From NCBI GenBank assembly GCA_013397435.1, contig VZRG01001495.1, positions 124,001 to 188,000 on the forward strand: 64,000 nt of DNA, in the 5' to 3' direction. The notes beneath the pieces are model-generated. The model did no database searches. It worked only from the letters and a program-made list of their open reading frames with translations, and was not told the origin of the DNA. This document shows, one piece after another, positions 1 through 12,190 of this stretch. Source of the stretch: Erythrocercus mccallii. Taxonomy: Eukaryota > Chordata > Aves > Passeriformes > Dicruridae. The stretch's first letter is position 1; each line of letters begins with the position of its first letter. The position numbers and the translations under genes were made by a program.

Positions 1-1048
1 TTCTGTGAGCAGTTATAGGTATTACCTGTCTGAGCAATGTGCTGATCAGCATCATTATTCTAGCACCAGATCTTGAATGTAAAGCTTCTACACCTGCTGT
101 TCCTGTAAATTCCCTTTGGAAAGGCCAGTGTAGCTTAGTGTGGAAAATGTCAGCTTATTTTAGAGTCACATTTCGCTGGGAATGACTTGGTGAGTGCAGC
201 TTTGGCTCTCCTTAGTGTTGTCAGGTTTGTTCAGTGCCTTGTTACCTTCTTGCTTTGTTTGACTCCTGTGGGAATAAGCGGGTCCAGGCGTAGGTAAATG
301 GCTGGTGGGATAGTTCAGCACCTCTTTGGCCATAATGTTGTTTTCCTTGCTGTTGTTGCAGATATAATCTGTGGTTAATCCCCCAAGTCCGAACCTGTGA
401 CTCCCCAGAGGACCTGAAGCCTTTTGTTGATTTTGATTTGCAGCCTTGTTATAGACAAATTAATGGCCCTGAGTGACAGCAGGGCACCCAGAGACGAGAA
501 GAAAATGAGTAATTAACATATATTGGGTATTACTGATTGCTTTTATGATTATCTGGATTTTAAGGTATTAGCTGGAAAAATAGCTCCTAATCCCTTATTA
601 AAGATAAAAGGCAAGTCATTAAAAGTAGGAGGTTGTTTTCAGTCCTGAGAAGCTCTGGAAATATGTCTTGGCTCCAGCAGCAAACTAACCTTGAAAGCCT
701 GTAATTCCAAGTTACTCAGCTTAGTTGTTCTCCTCAGCAAGGGAATTTCTGAAGTTTCCCATGTGCTGGGAGGCGGAGGGGATGCAAGACAAAGCGACCC
801 TTGTCACAGGAGCTGCGTGCTTGGCACTGCGACAGGGCCCTTTGAATATCCTCAGCATTAGCTGAGCCTGGCCCAGCTGCTGGGCTGGCAACTCTCGACA
901 GCTCCATGGAGGAGTTATCCCGAACTTCAGCTTTTTATCAGAGGCAGATCTCCTGTATGAGGCTCCCCTCACACCCTGGCTCCTTTGTTCCTCCCTCTTC
1001 CTATTGTGGCCACCAGCTGGTTTTGTTTCATGGAATTGTGAAAAAGGT

Positions 1049-1234
1049 CACAGAATGGTCTGGCTTGGAAGGAACCTTCAAAGGCATCTTGTTCCAACCC
1101 CCTGCCATGGACAGGGATACCTTCCTCTAGACTGCATTGCTCAGAGCTCCATCCAGCCTGGCCCTGAATATTTCCGGGGATGGGGCATCCCCCACCTCTC
1201 TGTGCCAATGTTTTTCCACCCTCTTTGTAAAAAA
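1049..1234 (-). mobile_element. CR1 LINE fragment (3' end)
   Basis: Reverse-strand CR1 3' region: CAACCCCCTGCCATGG, the cacttccaggGATGGGGCA-type block (diverged here) and the CACCCTC segment in typical order. 5'-truncated. Confidence 0.85.
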
Positions 1235-1324
1235 TTTCATGGCTATCTAACTGGTTTCGTGGCCATCTAACTGGTTTCAGGGCCATCTAACCAGTTTCAA
1301 GGCCATCTTGCTGGTTTTGTGGCT
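1235..1324. repeat. 20-bp tandem repeat, about 4.5 copies
   Basis: Units start at 1235, 1255, 1275, 1295 and 1315 (partial). The consensus is TTTCATGGCCATCTAACTGG with a few substitutions per unit. It begins exactly at the truncated edge of a CR1 fragment. Confidence 0.9.
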
Positions 1325-2412
1325 GTGCACTAAACTGCATGAGCAAAACAGACTAGTCCAAGCCCAGAGTCCTGATCCCAACAGGGAAGGGGGAACAGGA
1401 GGCTGAAGTGCTGGGAGCAGGAAAATAATAAAAGTGGGGAAGGGTGATGTTTGGCTGTTGCTAGTCTTCAACCCATCTGGAGCGTGTGCAGGGTCAGAAG
1501 GAAAGCAGCAGCACCCCTTGCTGAGTTGTAATAATTAATCATCTGTAGAAACTTGCCAGACACTGAGACTTTCTTAATAGTCAAGTTTGTATTTTTTTTT
1601 TTTAAATTAGTACAGTCCTTATTTCTGGGTAATGAAATTTGAGTACCAGTAAAACCACAAACTTTTCAAATGTATTTCCTGTATTTTAACAGTGGTGTGG
1701 TTCAACACATCATGTTTATATGCTCTGGCTATGCTTTTAAAAAAAGTAATTTAAAATGCACTGGGACCAATTAAAAAGAAATAAAGATGGCATTTAATGA
1801 CTCTAAGGAGATCAGTGCTTGTAAAGAGATTTACACTGGAGGCAATGCTATTCTGATGGAATACAGTTTGGAAAACACTGCTCATTTCTGCTTTGCTCTT
1901 TCCATCTTAAGTTGTTTAAAAGATTACCAGTAGTACCTGGCAGATTTGTTCCCCTCTTTTTTTTCCCCCCCCTTTTTTTCTTAAGTCCTAGACAATGTTT
2001 AAGACCAGCTGGATGCTCAGTGCTTTTGATGCCTCTGCCAGTTTTTGTGCTTGGGGAAGGATTTAAAAAGTAGAGTTTGACTCCTGTTGGGGTGGTCACA
2101 GTCGATTCCCTAAATGCAAAGGAAGCAGTTCAGCTTTGTTCTGCTGTGTTCCTGTTTGGTCTTGGTTGTGGTGGTGCAGCCCTTGCTGTTTCCAAAGAGT
2201 TTGTAAACATGTTCTGATACAGAGTTGGTGTTTTTCTATTCTCCTTTCTATTCTCATTCTCTAGGCCAGGATGCCAAGCAGATCATTAAACCCAGCCTGG
2301 GGTTTCCAGTCTCCCTTCGTTACTCAAAGTTGCTCTGAAGCCGTGGCAAAGGGGTCGTGTTTGGGCAGCAGATGGGGTAGCTGGAGATCATCTATCTGGG
2401 AAGCACACTAAT

Positions 2413-2483
2413 GGAATAGAGTAAATGAGGTTGGAAGGTGCCATCAGCGGGTCCAAACCTCTGCTCAAAGCAGGGGCAGCTTG
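2413..2483 (-). mobile_element. Short CR1 fragment
   Basis: GAGGTTGGAAGGTGCC followed by GTCCAA and CTGCTCAAAGCAGGG, as in a CR1 subfamily 3' end. Confidence 0.6.
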
Positions 2484-5275
2484 GTAATTAAGTTATTAAC
2501 TTTGCTTTCTAAGTAATGATATCATGTCTGGAACGCTCTGTCCCTACAAGGCAGTGCAGTGACACAGGGCCCCAAGGAGTCACACTCTTACTTTTCCTAC
2601 TCATCCTGATACCTTTGGATGCTCAGGGCAGGGAATACTTGGGTCTCCTGGGGCTCCCTTTAAGCACAGGCAGTACAATATTATTCTTGCCAAGTGCAAG
2701 GAATTGCATTTCTGTCTCTCCTTTGCTGTGGTTTCATCCTCCCCTCACATGCAGTAGATTGATCCTCTCGTATCCTCCTCTTCCTCACGTGTACCACAGA
2801 GAGGGCGATGTGACCCTGTAAAAGACCCCACGTCGTGCCACACTGAGGCTAGGCTGGGGCCTGATCATTAGGAAGGTCAGTGCTTCTGCAAAACTCCCCC
2901 CCAGCCGTTCCCTTGGTCCAAGCCATCCCCAAACCGACCTCCTACTTATGTTTTCTTCCCAACTGTCTAATCATTAACAAGCTGCTTAATGCACAACAAA
3001 AGACCAATTAACCCTAAAGCATTTAGTGAACTACATGTAAATTAGTTGTAAAATGTTGCTGTAAACATTAAATGTTAGGCAATTACATAAACCAATAATT
3101 GCTAAACTTGCGTTTAGGAGCTTAAAAGAAAGAAAGAAAAAAATCTGCTTAAGTAGCACTTCGGAGAACTCTGCTAATGGTTTTGTTTTTTAACTACAGA
3201 CATCCTGGTCTGGGTAAGTCTCAGCAGGCTGGGGCAGCTTAGATTCCATGTGGTTTTAGTTGTGTAAGAGAAATAAAGGCATAGTAACCTTGTGCATCTT
3301 TGGAAACTGCAAGGAAAAAACCTCCAAAAGGCACAACCTGGAGTCTAGAAAGAAATGGTAGAAATATGGTAAATGGTATCCTATTGGATAGCAGTGCCTA
3401 GGTGATTCTGTGGATTGATTATTGTTTTCTTCACATTTAGGCTGCATGAAACGTTCCAGACCTGACTAAAACCTTGGGTCTGGACAGGGTCTGGTGAGGC
3501 GTGAGTGCAAAGTGCCTGGCCACTCATTGCTGTTGGGTTCACTTCCATCTTCTCTTCTTTGTTCTGCAGACACCTGCCTCCTCCCATGTTAACCTTTGGA
3601 AAAGGCTAAGTGCCTGTGCACCCACCTGTGTGCTGCAGTTTCACAAGAAGAGGCTGCTTGGCTTTTCTGCACAATTTTTAATCCCCTTAATTGGCTGTCT
3701 CACTCCAGGGTGGTCCAGGTCACCCACTGCTTCTCAAGCTCTTGCTGCTAATGGTCTTAAATAATTCATTTTCGCTGTATGCCTCACGTACTTACCCTCT
3801 AGTTTTTAGTAGAATCTTTCATTTCTGGTAGTTTTCCTTTGACCTGGGCTTGTGTCAGACCCAGATGTTCCTAAATGGTGCAGTGAAGTGTGGCTTTGCC
3901 TCCTTATTCTGTATATTTGTGCATTGCTGCTGCTTTAGAGCGTCTTCGTTGTTTTGGTAAAAGTATCTCTCTGCGTGACTCGTGTTGCATTCCATAAGGA
4001 GTCACAAAATGTGTCTCTAGATACCAGATTTCTCATTTTTCAGTGAAAAAACAAGTTGGGTCTGTTTGAACTTGCTTTCCTCCTTCCCCAGTTTTGGCAG
4101 TAGCCTTTTCTGGAGTATATTGATCTTAATTACAGTGCATTCACTTACTGAAAGCCAACCTGTGCTTAATTTTCCTGGATAAATCCATTGGATAATGGTC
4201 TTTTATTTTTCTTGCACACAGTTTTACTAGTACAGATCCTGATCACGTTCCTTTCCTGAAAGTGGAAATATTTTATACTTATGTCTCCTTGATTGAATTA
4301 CAGAAATTTGCTTAAAGCTGGAAAACTACCTTTCAGCAGGGGGGAGACCTCAGCAAAACCACTGTTTTTTTCCACCATAATCATGTTCCCTGGAGGTTTG
4401 GTGCTTGTGTAGGAGGTGGGGGTGAGTCTGTGAAGCTCAGAGTTAAAAGGAGGCAGAAGCTTGAACTTCACTTGCTGTTGCAAGGGGAAACCAATGAAGA
4501 GCAGGAGCTGCCCAAATGTCACCAGGCTTTTGAGAGCAAGTTGAATCGGGGGTTTCTGGGAAGCCGCTTGGAAGGAGTGTGCTGCTGGCAGCCTGGAGCC
4601 CTGCCGAGCCCGGAGTTAATGGTGGTTAATTTTTAAAGGCAGGGGCAAAACTGGTTATTGTGTCTTTGTCTCAATAGGGTCTTTCTGCTCCCAAATGCCA
4701 TTGCAAGAGCCCTTTTCCGAGTTCCCTTGACTCGACCCAGAGAGGAAAAGAAAATTCCTTCAGAGAAGTGATTTATCTATGCAAAACTTTGCTTTGCCAC
4801 GCTGCTAACTGGTGGGGACAGTTCCATCGGGATGGTCGTAACATCTCCAAGGATACCAAGTGAGAGAAGTGGTGTTCATTAGGATTTAACATACAGAATA
4901 AATGCAGGCACCCAAAGAGGGCAGGTCTGTAGGGATGGATCCACCCGATGGAGCTTGCTTTGCAGCAACAGGGAAATGTGAGGAAAACCAGCACCCAGAC
5001 CTGAAACCAACTGGTTTTGTAACCACCCTGTCAGGCCAAATCCTGGTGCTCTCCTAGTCAATGGAAGCATTGTCTGGATTCTCAGGCTGGCTTTGCAGCC
5101 TTTTAGATAAGCGGCTGTGAACTGTTCTGAGCCAAAAGGGCAGTTTGTCACTGAACAAAGCTTTTCAGAAGGTGGTGGAAAAATAGACAAGCCTTTTCCA
5201 AAGCATCTCAAAGGAGGTTGGCACCTTCCTCCTGCTGCGAGTCAAGGTGAAGTGGCTTCCTGAGCTCCGGCTTCT

Positions 5276-5342
5276 GAGCTGGTTGGACCAGATGAACCTT
5301 GAGGTCTCTCCAACCTGGTGTCCTACAGTTCTGTGATTCTGT
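5276..5342 (+). mobile_element. CR1 3' terminus
   Basis: TTGGACCAGATGAACCTTGAGG, CCAACCTGG and a terminal TTCTGTGATTCTGTGG repeat, the diagnostic CR1 8-bp 3' repeat. Confidence 0.85.
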
Positions 5343-5371
5343 GGTAGTGCTTTTAGTGTGGAGGTATGTGT

Positions 5372-5628
5372 AGGACAAGGGGGAATGGCTCCCTGCTGAC
5401 AGAGGCAGGGTTAGGTGGGATATCAGGAAGAAATTCTTGACTTTGAGGGTGGGGAGGCCCTGGCACAGGTTGCCCAGAGGAGCTGTGGCTGCCCCATCCC
5501 TGGAAGTGTCCAAGGCCAGGTTGGAGGGGGCTTGGAGCAACCTGGGAAGGTGTCCATGCCCATGGCACGGGATTGGAACAAGATAATCTTTAAGTCCCTT
5601 CCAACCTAAACTGGTCTGAGATTCAATA
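5372..5628 (+). mobile_element. CR1 LINE fragment
   Basis: Begins GGACAAGGGGGAATGG, passes GGCACAGGTTGCCCAGAG and GAAGTGTCCAAGGCCAGG, and ends CCCTTCCAACC. Sense orientation, 30 bp after another CR1 end. Confidence 0.9.
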
Positions 5629-7897
5629 AAACACATGTTTACACCATGCCTTCCCTCTCCTATGTTGAGTTTGAAGCAGGGCGAGTGATCAGCAAGAAAT
5701 AAAAACCTGCAGAACCCCCCAACATGTTTGTTTAGTTCTCGTGCACCAGTTGGTCTCCGCAAGGATGGTAAGGAATAATAAGGCATGTTTCCTTCTGTGC
5801 CCAGAATGGATGAGGTGTTTGGCAACATCAAAAACAGGGGGAAAAGAATAAAAAGCTGAAAGCAGAAAGTGTGGATGCCAGAAACATTCAGTACTCCTGG
5901 AAAAACTGCCTGGCAACGGAGGTGGGCTCCATTGCAGCCGGAGACACGAGACGAAGGGCTCGGCATGGAGCGAAACTGTGGGAATAAATATGGAAAATCC
6001 TCACCCACATGTGTGTAGTTTTCTCCCTCTGTGGGTAGGTTCTGTCCTGCTGAGCCTGTGCTAACGGAGACTTCCAGAAGTGCTGAAACAGTTAGGGCTG
6101 CTGCAGAGATTGATTGAACGGGACAAATAGACGGTGATGAAACCCTGCTTGTGAGAAGAGCTTAATAGGCAGAAAATTGGCTATTGCAGCCAGAGGGCTG
6201 CTTGGGAAGCGCAGAGGGGGAAGTTTCCTCTTGTCGTTGTGTGGAAGCTTAAACTCGAGAAGAGCCCAGAGTTATAGCTGTGTCCTTAAAAGTGTCCCTG
6301 TACCCTCCCTGTTACCTAAACGAGGTAAATCAGCAGTGGTAGACTGGGTTATAGTTTGGCAGGAGGGCTTTGTGGCTGATGGAGGGAGACGACACTTCTT
6401 ATAGGGGCTGCAGCACATCAAACCAGCTTGGAAACCATCTTTGGGTAGAAAAATTTCAGTGTAGGAAAAGAAAAAGATTGTTTTTTATTGTTCACCAGAG
6501 GAGCAGGAGTTTTCCCTTGTGCTTACGATGAGCTGTTGCTTTGTGGCCATATGGTGCAGTGATACTGATGGAGGTATGGGAGGAGTTGTATGTGATCATG
6601 GTGTGCTTACAGTGTTTAAGGTACCAGAGCAGCACCCAGCAGGATCCCAGAGAGGTGGACAGCACTAGTCTCTCCAGGAAGAAGACTGTGAAAGCCACAC
6701 TGCTTTAAAAAGGGAAACCAAGAAAAGCCAAAGAAGGAAAATGGTGAGAATTAGGGATTGATCTTTGGACTCAGTTCTGTGTGGCAGCCACTGCGCTGCT
6801 GTTTCACTGGGGCCTTGACTGTTGCTCCGATGCAATGGTGGTGTGATGCCAGAGAGTATCCTGTGTCTGTGTGACAGCAGGAAATGTTTCAGGGCTCCAG
6901 AGAAAGCCAGGCTTTATCTAGGTGCTGCTCTTTCTTTATTAAAGTCTTCTTGGCAATTGCTCAGGAGTAGCTCCTTAAAAATGTGCTGCTGTAGCAGTTT
7001 GACACAACTGGAAGTAAGATGGCTGACCTCCAGGACTAGTCCAAAAATACCTTTGTCATCCATATTTTGCAATGAATTACTTGTGCTGTAGTTTATATCA
7101 GGGTTCATAACCAGTATGTTTTGTCACGATGGACTAGTTGGTTCGTAAAAGTAAGTGTCATAGGCATTGCTGCCTTTAATGCAATTAAAAATGGCACTCG
7201 GAGAATCTAGAAAATTTTTAAAATGTGATATAGGGAGACAAATTTCCCATTTTTTTATCAGTTTGAGAGCCAGTCACTTTTGATTAGCATCTAGCTGTGG
7301 CATACCCACAGGGAATTGCATGGTCCACGTATGCCCAAGTCCATGCTCTTGAAATCAGGGGAAGCTGGCATTGATGTGAGCAGGCAGAGCCTCACATTGT
7401 TAATACATAAAATACTTAGTTTGGCTCAACTGGCTAATCGCGTGTCTGTGGGAGGCTATCCATTGCCATTTCCTTGGGATTCTGCAGCTGCCTCTGCTTC
7501 TGGCAGGTTAAGTAGATATTACTGGTCTTGGCTGCAGCTGAGAAAAACAGTCTTTGGAGGCAGAGTCTCCCTCGAGTGGAGCAATGCGGGAAAAAGCTCA
7601 TCATGGGACTTGGGGTATAGCATGTGGTGGTCTCTCCATCATAGCCATGTGGGTGGAATGGGCAGGCTGTCTTCTTTTATAGAAATTGTCTTTTAGGATA
7701 AGGATCACCAAATTTTCATGAGATAATGCTGGGTTAGAGGTTTCCCAGACTGATTGTCCACATTACATCCATAGATGAGTTAATGTGAAACATTTTTGGA
7801 AGAAGGATCCTTTTTTTCTCCCTGCATCTCCTAGGAATGTTTTAATGAAGTATCTGTAGGCACAGCACCAAAGACCGAGGGATCTGGGAATGCCCAG

Positions 7898-7925
7898 CGT
7901 GTTACGTGTTACGTGTTACGTGTTA
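7898..7925. repeat. 7-bp tandem repeat, 4 perfect copies
   Basis: Four perfect CGTGTTA units. Each unit, read with the preceding base, gives an RCGTG core (one GCGTG, three ACGTG), the core of hypoxia-response and related bHLH-PAS sites. Confidence 0.9.
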
Positions 7926-10900
7926 ACGTAAATGCTACCGTTCTTCTGGCACTTGAGAGAACACAGTATTAGTAAGAATTTGTCCGATACTGAAGATTTT
8001 TTGCAGATCAAACACTTAATATATGCCACGTGCTGCAGAGGAGCTTACAGCAAAACATGTACAATCATGCAGTCCAATAGTCCAGCAAAAATGGGTTGTT
8101 CCAGTGGCAGTCAGTGCTGTTCATTATGTCTGGGAAAGGGCACTGTCAAGGGATAGGGTAGATTTGCTCCAAGATAGATCAAGCACCTCGAATAGCATTC
8201 TCTGCACCCCAAGAAATGGCCTGGGGTGGGATCTAGGTAGTGTAGGGCGCATTCCCTCCTGGCTGCCAAGTCCTGCCTGTGGAAAGTCTAATCTGCCTCA
8301 CAGCCAGCCCGCCCCAGCACGGGGTCAAAAAGTAATCGTTCACAAGCAAAAACGCAAAACAGGCGAAAGAGAAATTCTCACGCTTGCTTAGAGTGATTAG
8401 CTGGGGAGCAGATCGCCCAGGGATCTGTGGGACCCCGGGAAAGGCCGGTGTGTGGCCTCGGGGCAGTGTTCCCTGTGCAGTCTTTCCAAAAGCAGGTGTA
8501 AATCCATGTGCAGTGCCTTCTTCGGTGGTGTTCAGGGATGCTTGTGCTTGGTGGAGCGCTTGGAGAATCAGGAGATCAGTTCTCACCTGGGCTGTTCTGC
8601 AGAAACTGGTATTACCTGAAGTGATCGTTCTCCCTTCTGTAAAGGAAATAACAGTTCTTACCTGTAAACTTGCAGGGGTAGCATGGATGGTCTGTGTGCT
8701 CCAGAAGTGGGAGAGCATCCCTTGTCTTACCCTGTGGCCTTGGCCCAGTGCGTTGGATGCCATACAGGAGCTGGCAGAGGTGTCCCAGGGGATTGTTTTC
8801 AGCGACTCCTGGTTTTAGGTGGGATTCCCTTCAGGTTGTCTTTAAAGGAAGCTGGTGGGACTGTGGGCCATCAAAGCCTCCCTGCCTCCCTTTTGCTGGT
8901 GTCTTGTGTTGACATTGACACGCAATTAAAATTGGTTTTGGTAATGGAGAATTTTGGAAGGGAAGTAGCTGAACTGGAAAGGAAACAAGTTTAAATCTGT
9001 TACAGGTGTCTGGACAAGTGTGTCACTGCTCTGACTGTGGGTGGGTTTGACCTAAGCTTTGGCAGAGGGAGAGCAGCCACAGAAAGGAACGGGGGCATGA
9101 TCATGTCCTCTTTTAATAAGCCTGCCTGGAAAGCACATTTGACAAGCAGCTTTCCTCGATACTGGTTCCACAGGCTCTGGGGAGGAATTTGCACCAGCTC
9201 CCTTGGGGATGTCTGTAGCTGCCAATGCACTTAGAAGTAACAACCACTTTATGTCTGGTGGTCCCTTTGGCCTTGGATGGAGGAAGCAGTTTACTGAGGT
9301 GCAGGTCCCCAGGGTCTTCAGACAGGTCCCTGAAAACAACCAGCTGAAAAAGCAGGAGGAAAAGCATGTTGGCTGGGTGGAGAACAGGCTGTTTAACTTG
9401 TCCATCAGCACAGATAGCCCCTGTCCTCCATCCTGAGGCAGCGTTGTACACCCAGAGAGCCAGACTGAAACTGCTTTCCACCCACCACCAGCCAGGCCAT
9501 TGGCACGGAAGCAGGAGGTGACTTCAGGATAGGAGCCAATGCCACCAAGCCCCCTGGCATTTCCATATCCGGCTCTGCCGTCGCACCGCACACTGAGGGA
9601 GGGCTGCCACCTGAGCCATTGCCAGCTGGGAAGCTCAGCCATGCCTGATTTGAGGTTGTTGTGCTAGAATGTGTCTCTCCCTATTTCTGAACTCCCTGAG
9701 ATTCCTCTCTCTTGATGGAGATTGATTTTTGCCTTTGGGAACCCGAGGGTATACATTGTGCTCAGAATTGGCCTGAGCTGAACTTGGAGAAACTGCTGAT
9801 GTGTTTGCTCTTGTGCAAGTTACAATTTTATAAGCTGCCTCATGGACTGCGTGTGGCTGAATGAAACAGGAAAAGGTAGAGAGGGAAGTGAGAGATGTCC
9901 CCCATGGATGGCATTGCCACTGTATCCATGTTGTGTTGGAGCATTCAACTCACTGCAATGAATATCTTAATTCCTCTCCTCAGGGGAAAAATACAACCCA
10001 GCCATCTAAATTTGTGGATTAGTCTTTTCTCTGCTGCAAATGCCTGCTGACCATCAGGTTGTTCTATTGGATAAGACAGCAAGTAAAACAGTATTGACCA
10101 GCTTGAGCTGCTCCTGGCGTCAGCGGTGCTGGTTTGAGCAGCTCCTGAGCTGGACGGCCCAGATGGAAGCGAAGGTGATGGCCAAGGCTGGGGCAGGCTG
10201 GCGAGGTGGTGCTCAAAGGTCAGGCAGGCAGAGGGCTGAGGGGTCACCCCCCGGGTTAATGACTCTCCAGTCCCTGAGCCCGGTGCTCAGCTGGCTGCCC
10301 GCGCTGAGCACACAGTGTTCGCCTGGAGATTAAGATGAAAATATGTTCTCCTTGCTAAAGAGAGCACATAAACAACCCATAAACGGCCCATTAACCCACA
10401 AAATCGCAATAAAGAACGTGGTCAAGCAAGCATCGGGGACCTGTGACCCAGCAAATGCCCTAATGAGATTGTGAACCTTATCATCGGCCCTAAGTGCGGA
10501 TAATGGGAAAGTAGCAGCAGGCAGAGGGGGGAGACAAGAAAGAAGGGATGGCGGACGATGGGCACCCAAGTTCAGTGTGCAAAATGTTAATGGAATGATC
10601 ATGTTATGGGTGGGAATATCAGGGTACCACTTCCATATAGTAAAACCATTTCAGAGTGGCTCATGAGAGAATTTTCCCATTGGCTTCAGTGGATGCCTTC
10701 AACAGCTCAGAAAGCTCTGCAGTCCCTTCTCTTACAGCGTCTTCCAAGCAGCAGCCACCTCTGTGGTCCACCTTGCTTTTTGAAACAGCAAGATGGACAT
10801 GTATGTTATTTGTATTCTAGCTGTGATATTCGAATTCTGTTTGAATATAAAAGTATATTGAGATTCATTAGTGCAGGTCAAGGAAGAGGACAGTGGAACA

Positions 10901-10929
10901 TGCTTGATATGGATGGATAGTCTGGCATC

Positions 10930-11196
10930 TCGTTCTAGCCCCCTGCCATGGGCAGGGACAGTTCCCACTAGCCCAGGTTGCTCCAAGCCCCCTCCAACCT
11001 GCCCTTGGACACTTCCAGGGAGGGGGCAGGCACAGCTTCTCTGGGCACCCTGTGCCAGGGCCTCCCCACCCTCACAGGGAAGAATTTCTTCCCTATATCC
11101 CATCTAACCCTGCCTCTTGTCAGTGGGAAGCCATTCCCCCTTGTCCTGTTACTCCAGGCCCTTATCAGAAGTCCCTCTCCAGCTCTCCTGAAGCCT
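10930..11196 (-). mobile_element. CR1 LINE fragment
   Basis: Well-preserved reverse-strand CR1: CCCCCTGCCATGGGCAGG, GGACACTTCCAGGG, GAAGAATTTCTTCCC, CCTTGTCCTGT and CTCCAGCTCTCCTG in order. Very similar to the copy at 32870. Confidence 0.93.
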
Positions 11197-12125
11197 GCAG
11201 GAAGCTGAGTGCCTCATGATGGGGAGGCTGCTGTAGCAGCGGGGCAAGGTCCTTGGCTCCCAGGAGATTCCAAGGGCATTTATGATTACAAATATGCTTT
11301 CAGTCAAAAAGAAATCTATATTACTAAAGCATCATCACTCTAACTGAGTACTTTAGGAAGAAAGCTATGAAAGTTTATTTAAGGAAAAGAAAAAGGAGTA
11401 AAGGGCATGTTGCTTACTGATTTCTTTTTTCCCATTGCAAATTGAGAGTCTCTTTACCCTGGAAAAATCAATGTGGTTGGACACCTGGTGTAATTAATTA
11501 TTTTGCAAGAGACAGCCAGCTGATCTTTTGAAAAGAAAGGAGTTTTTAGCAGAACTGTTCAAAGTTCATAGTCTGCTGTGTATCTCTAATGCTGATAAAC
11601 ATCCAGCAGAAGTGATGCCTGTCTTAAAATTTCACATGGTCACACCTTTGTTTTAAGGTGATATGCTGAGAAAAAGGCTGTAGACCCCAAGGAGCCCTCC
11701 AGCAAGGTGACTCTGGTGATGTGGGCTTACCTTTAGCAGATGCCCTCAGGCCTTGGGATGGGGACAGTGATGTTCTTGGGTTTGAATTTTGAATCCTTAA
11801 CCAGGAAAGGGTTTCTGTCCTTTTTCTCAAGCTTATAATGCAAACAGACTTTTCTTGTGCTATGTGTTGAACGTAGTTCTTTTGCCTAAACAGGCAGTTT
11901 TTTCCAACTGGGACCAGTTGTTTTTTTTCAGTGCACTGGTGCCTGACTAAATGCATTGGGTTGCATTCTTCATGTATAGATGAGACAACCCTTCTGTTAA
12001 GTACTCCTGTGTTTTCCAGGGGTGGGCTGGGGAGGTTCCAGCCTGCCTTGCAGGCCAATGGCAGCCCAAACCTGGCTGGCAGGGAGGGAGGGAAAAGCCA
12101 GCGCTGGGATGCTGTGCCAGCAAGC

Positions 12126-12190
12126 CCCCAATTGGTTTGGCCGGAACTGGTTTTAGGTCATATAAAAAAGGGGGTGAAGGATCCAGGCTG
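12126..12190 (+). promoter_or_regulatory. SLC4A4: Internal promoter of NBCe1-A (CCAAT + TATA)
   Basis: A TATAAAAA box sits at 12161-12168, with CCAATTGG (a CCAAT box readable on both strands) at 12128-12135, about 30 bp upstream. A start site is expected near 12190, giving a 5' UTR of about 240 nt with no upstream ATG. Human NBCe1-A is known to be transcribed from an alternative promoter in intron 3, so position and architecture agree. The exact start site is inferred. A pyrimidine-rich CAG at 12418-12420 could also act as an acceptor for an untranslated upstream exon. Confidence 0.65.

Larger units (their letters stand above)
1..12125. other. Intron of the long (NBCe1-B/-C) transcript and upstream flank of the internal promoter
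   Basis: No exon could be supported here. The NBCe1-B-specific N-terminus, an Arg/Lys-rich peptide in mammals, was looked for and not found, so its exons must lie left of the window. The stretch holds CR1 fragments, a 20-bp tandem repeat at 1235-1324, a 7-bp tandem repeat at 7898-7925, and AT-rich blocks near 480-640, 2955-3125 and 10330-10510 that might be regulatory. Long ORFs here, for example on the minus strand at 5208-6008, have no recognisable protein and overlap CR1 copies. Confidence 0.8.

Noticed and set aside
5208..6008. 266-codon minus strand ORF, longest in the window
   Set aside because: It runs antisense through two sense CR1 fragments and has low-complexity, non-conserved content.
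1..12125. Upstream NBCe1-B/-C coding exons
   Set aside because: I looked for the basic Arg/Lys-rich B-specific N-terminus with splice sites and did not find it.
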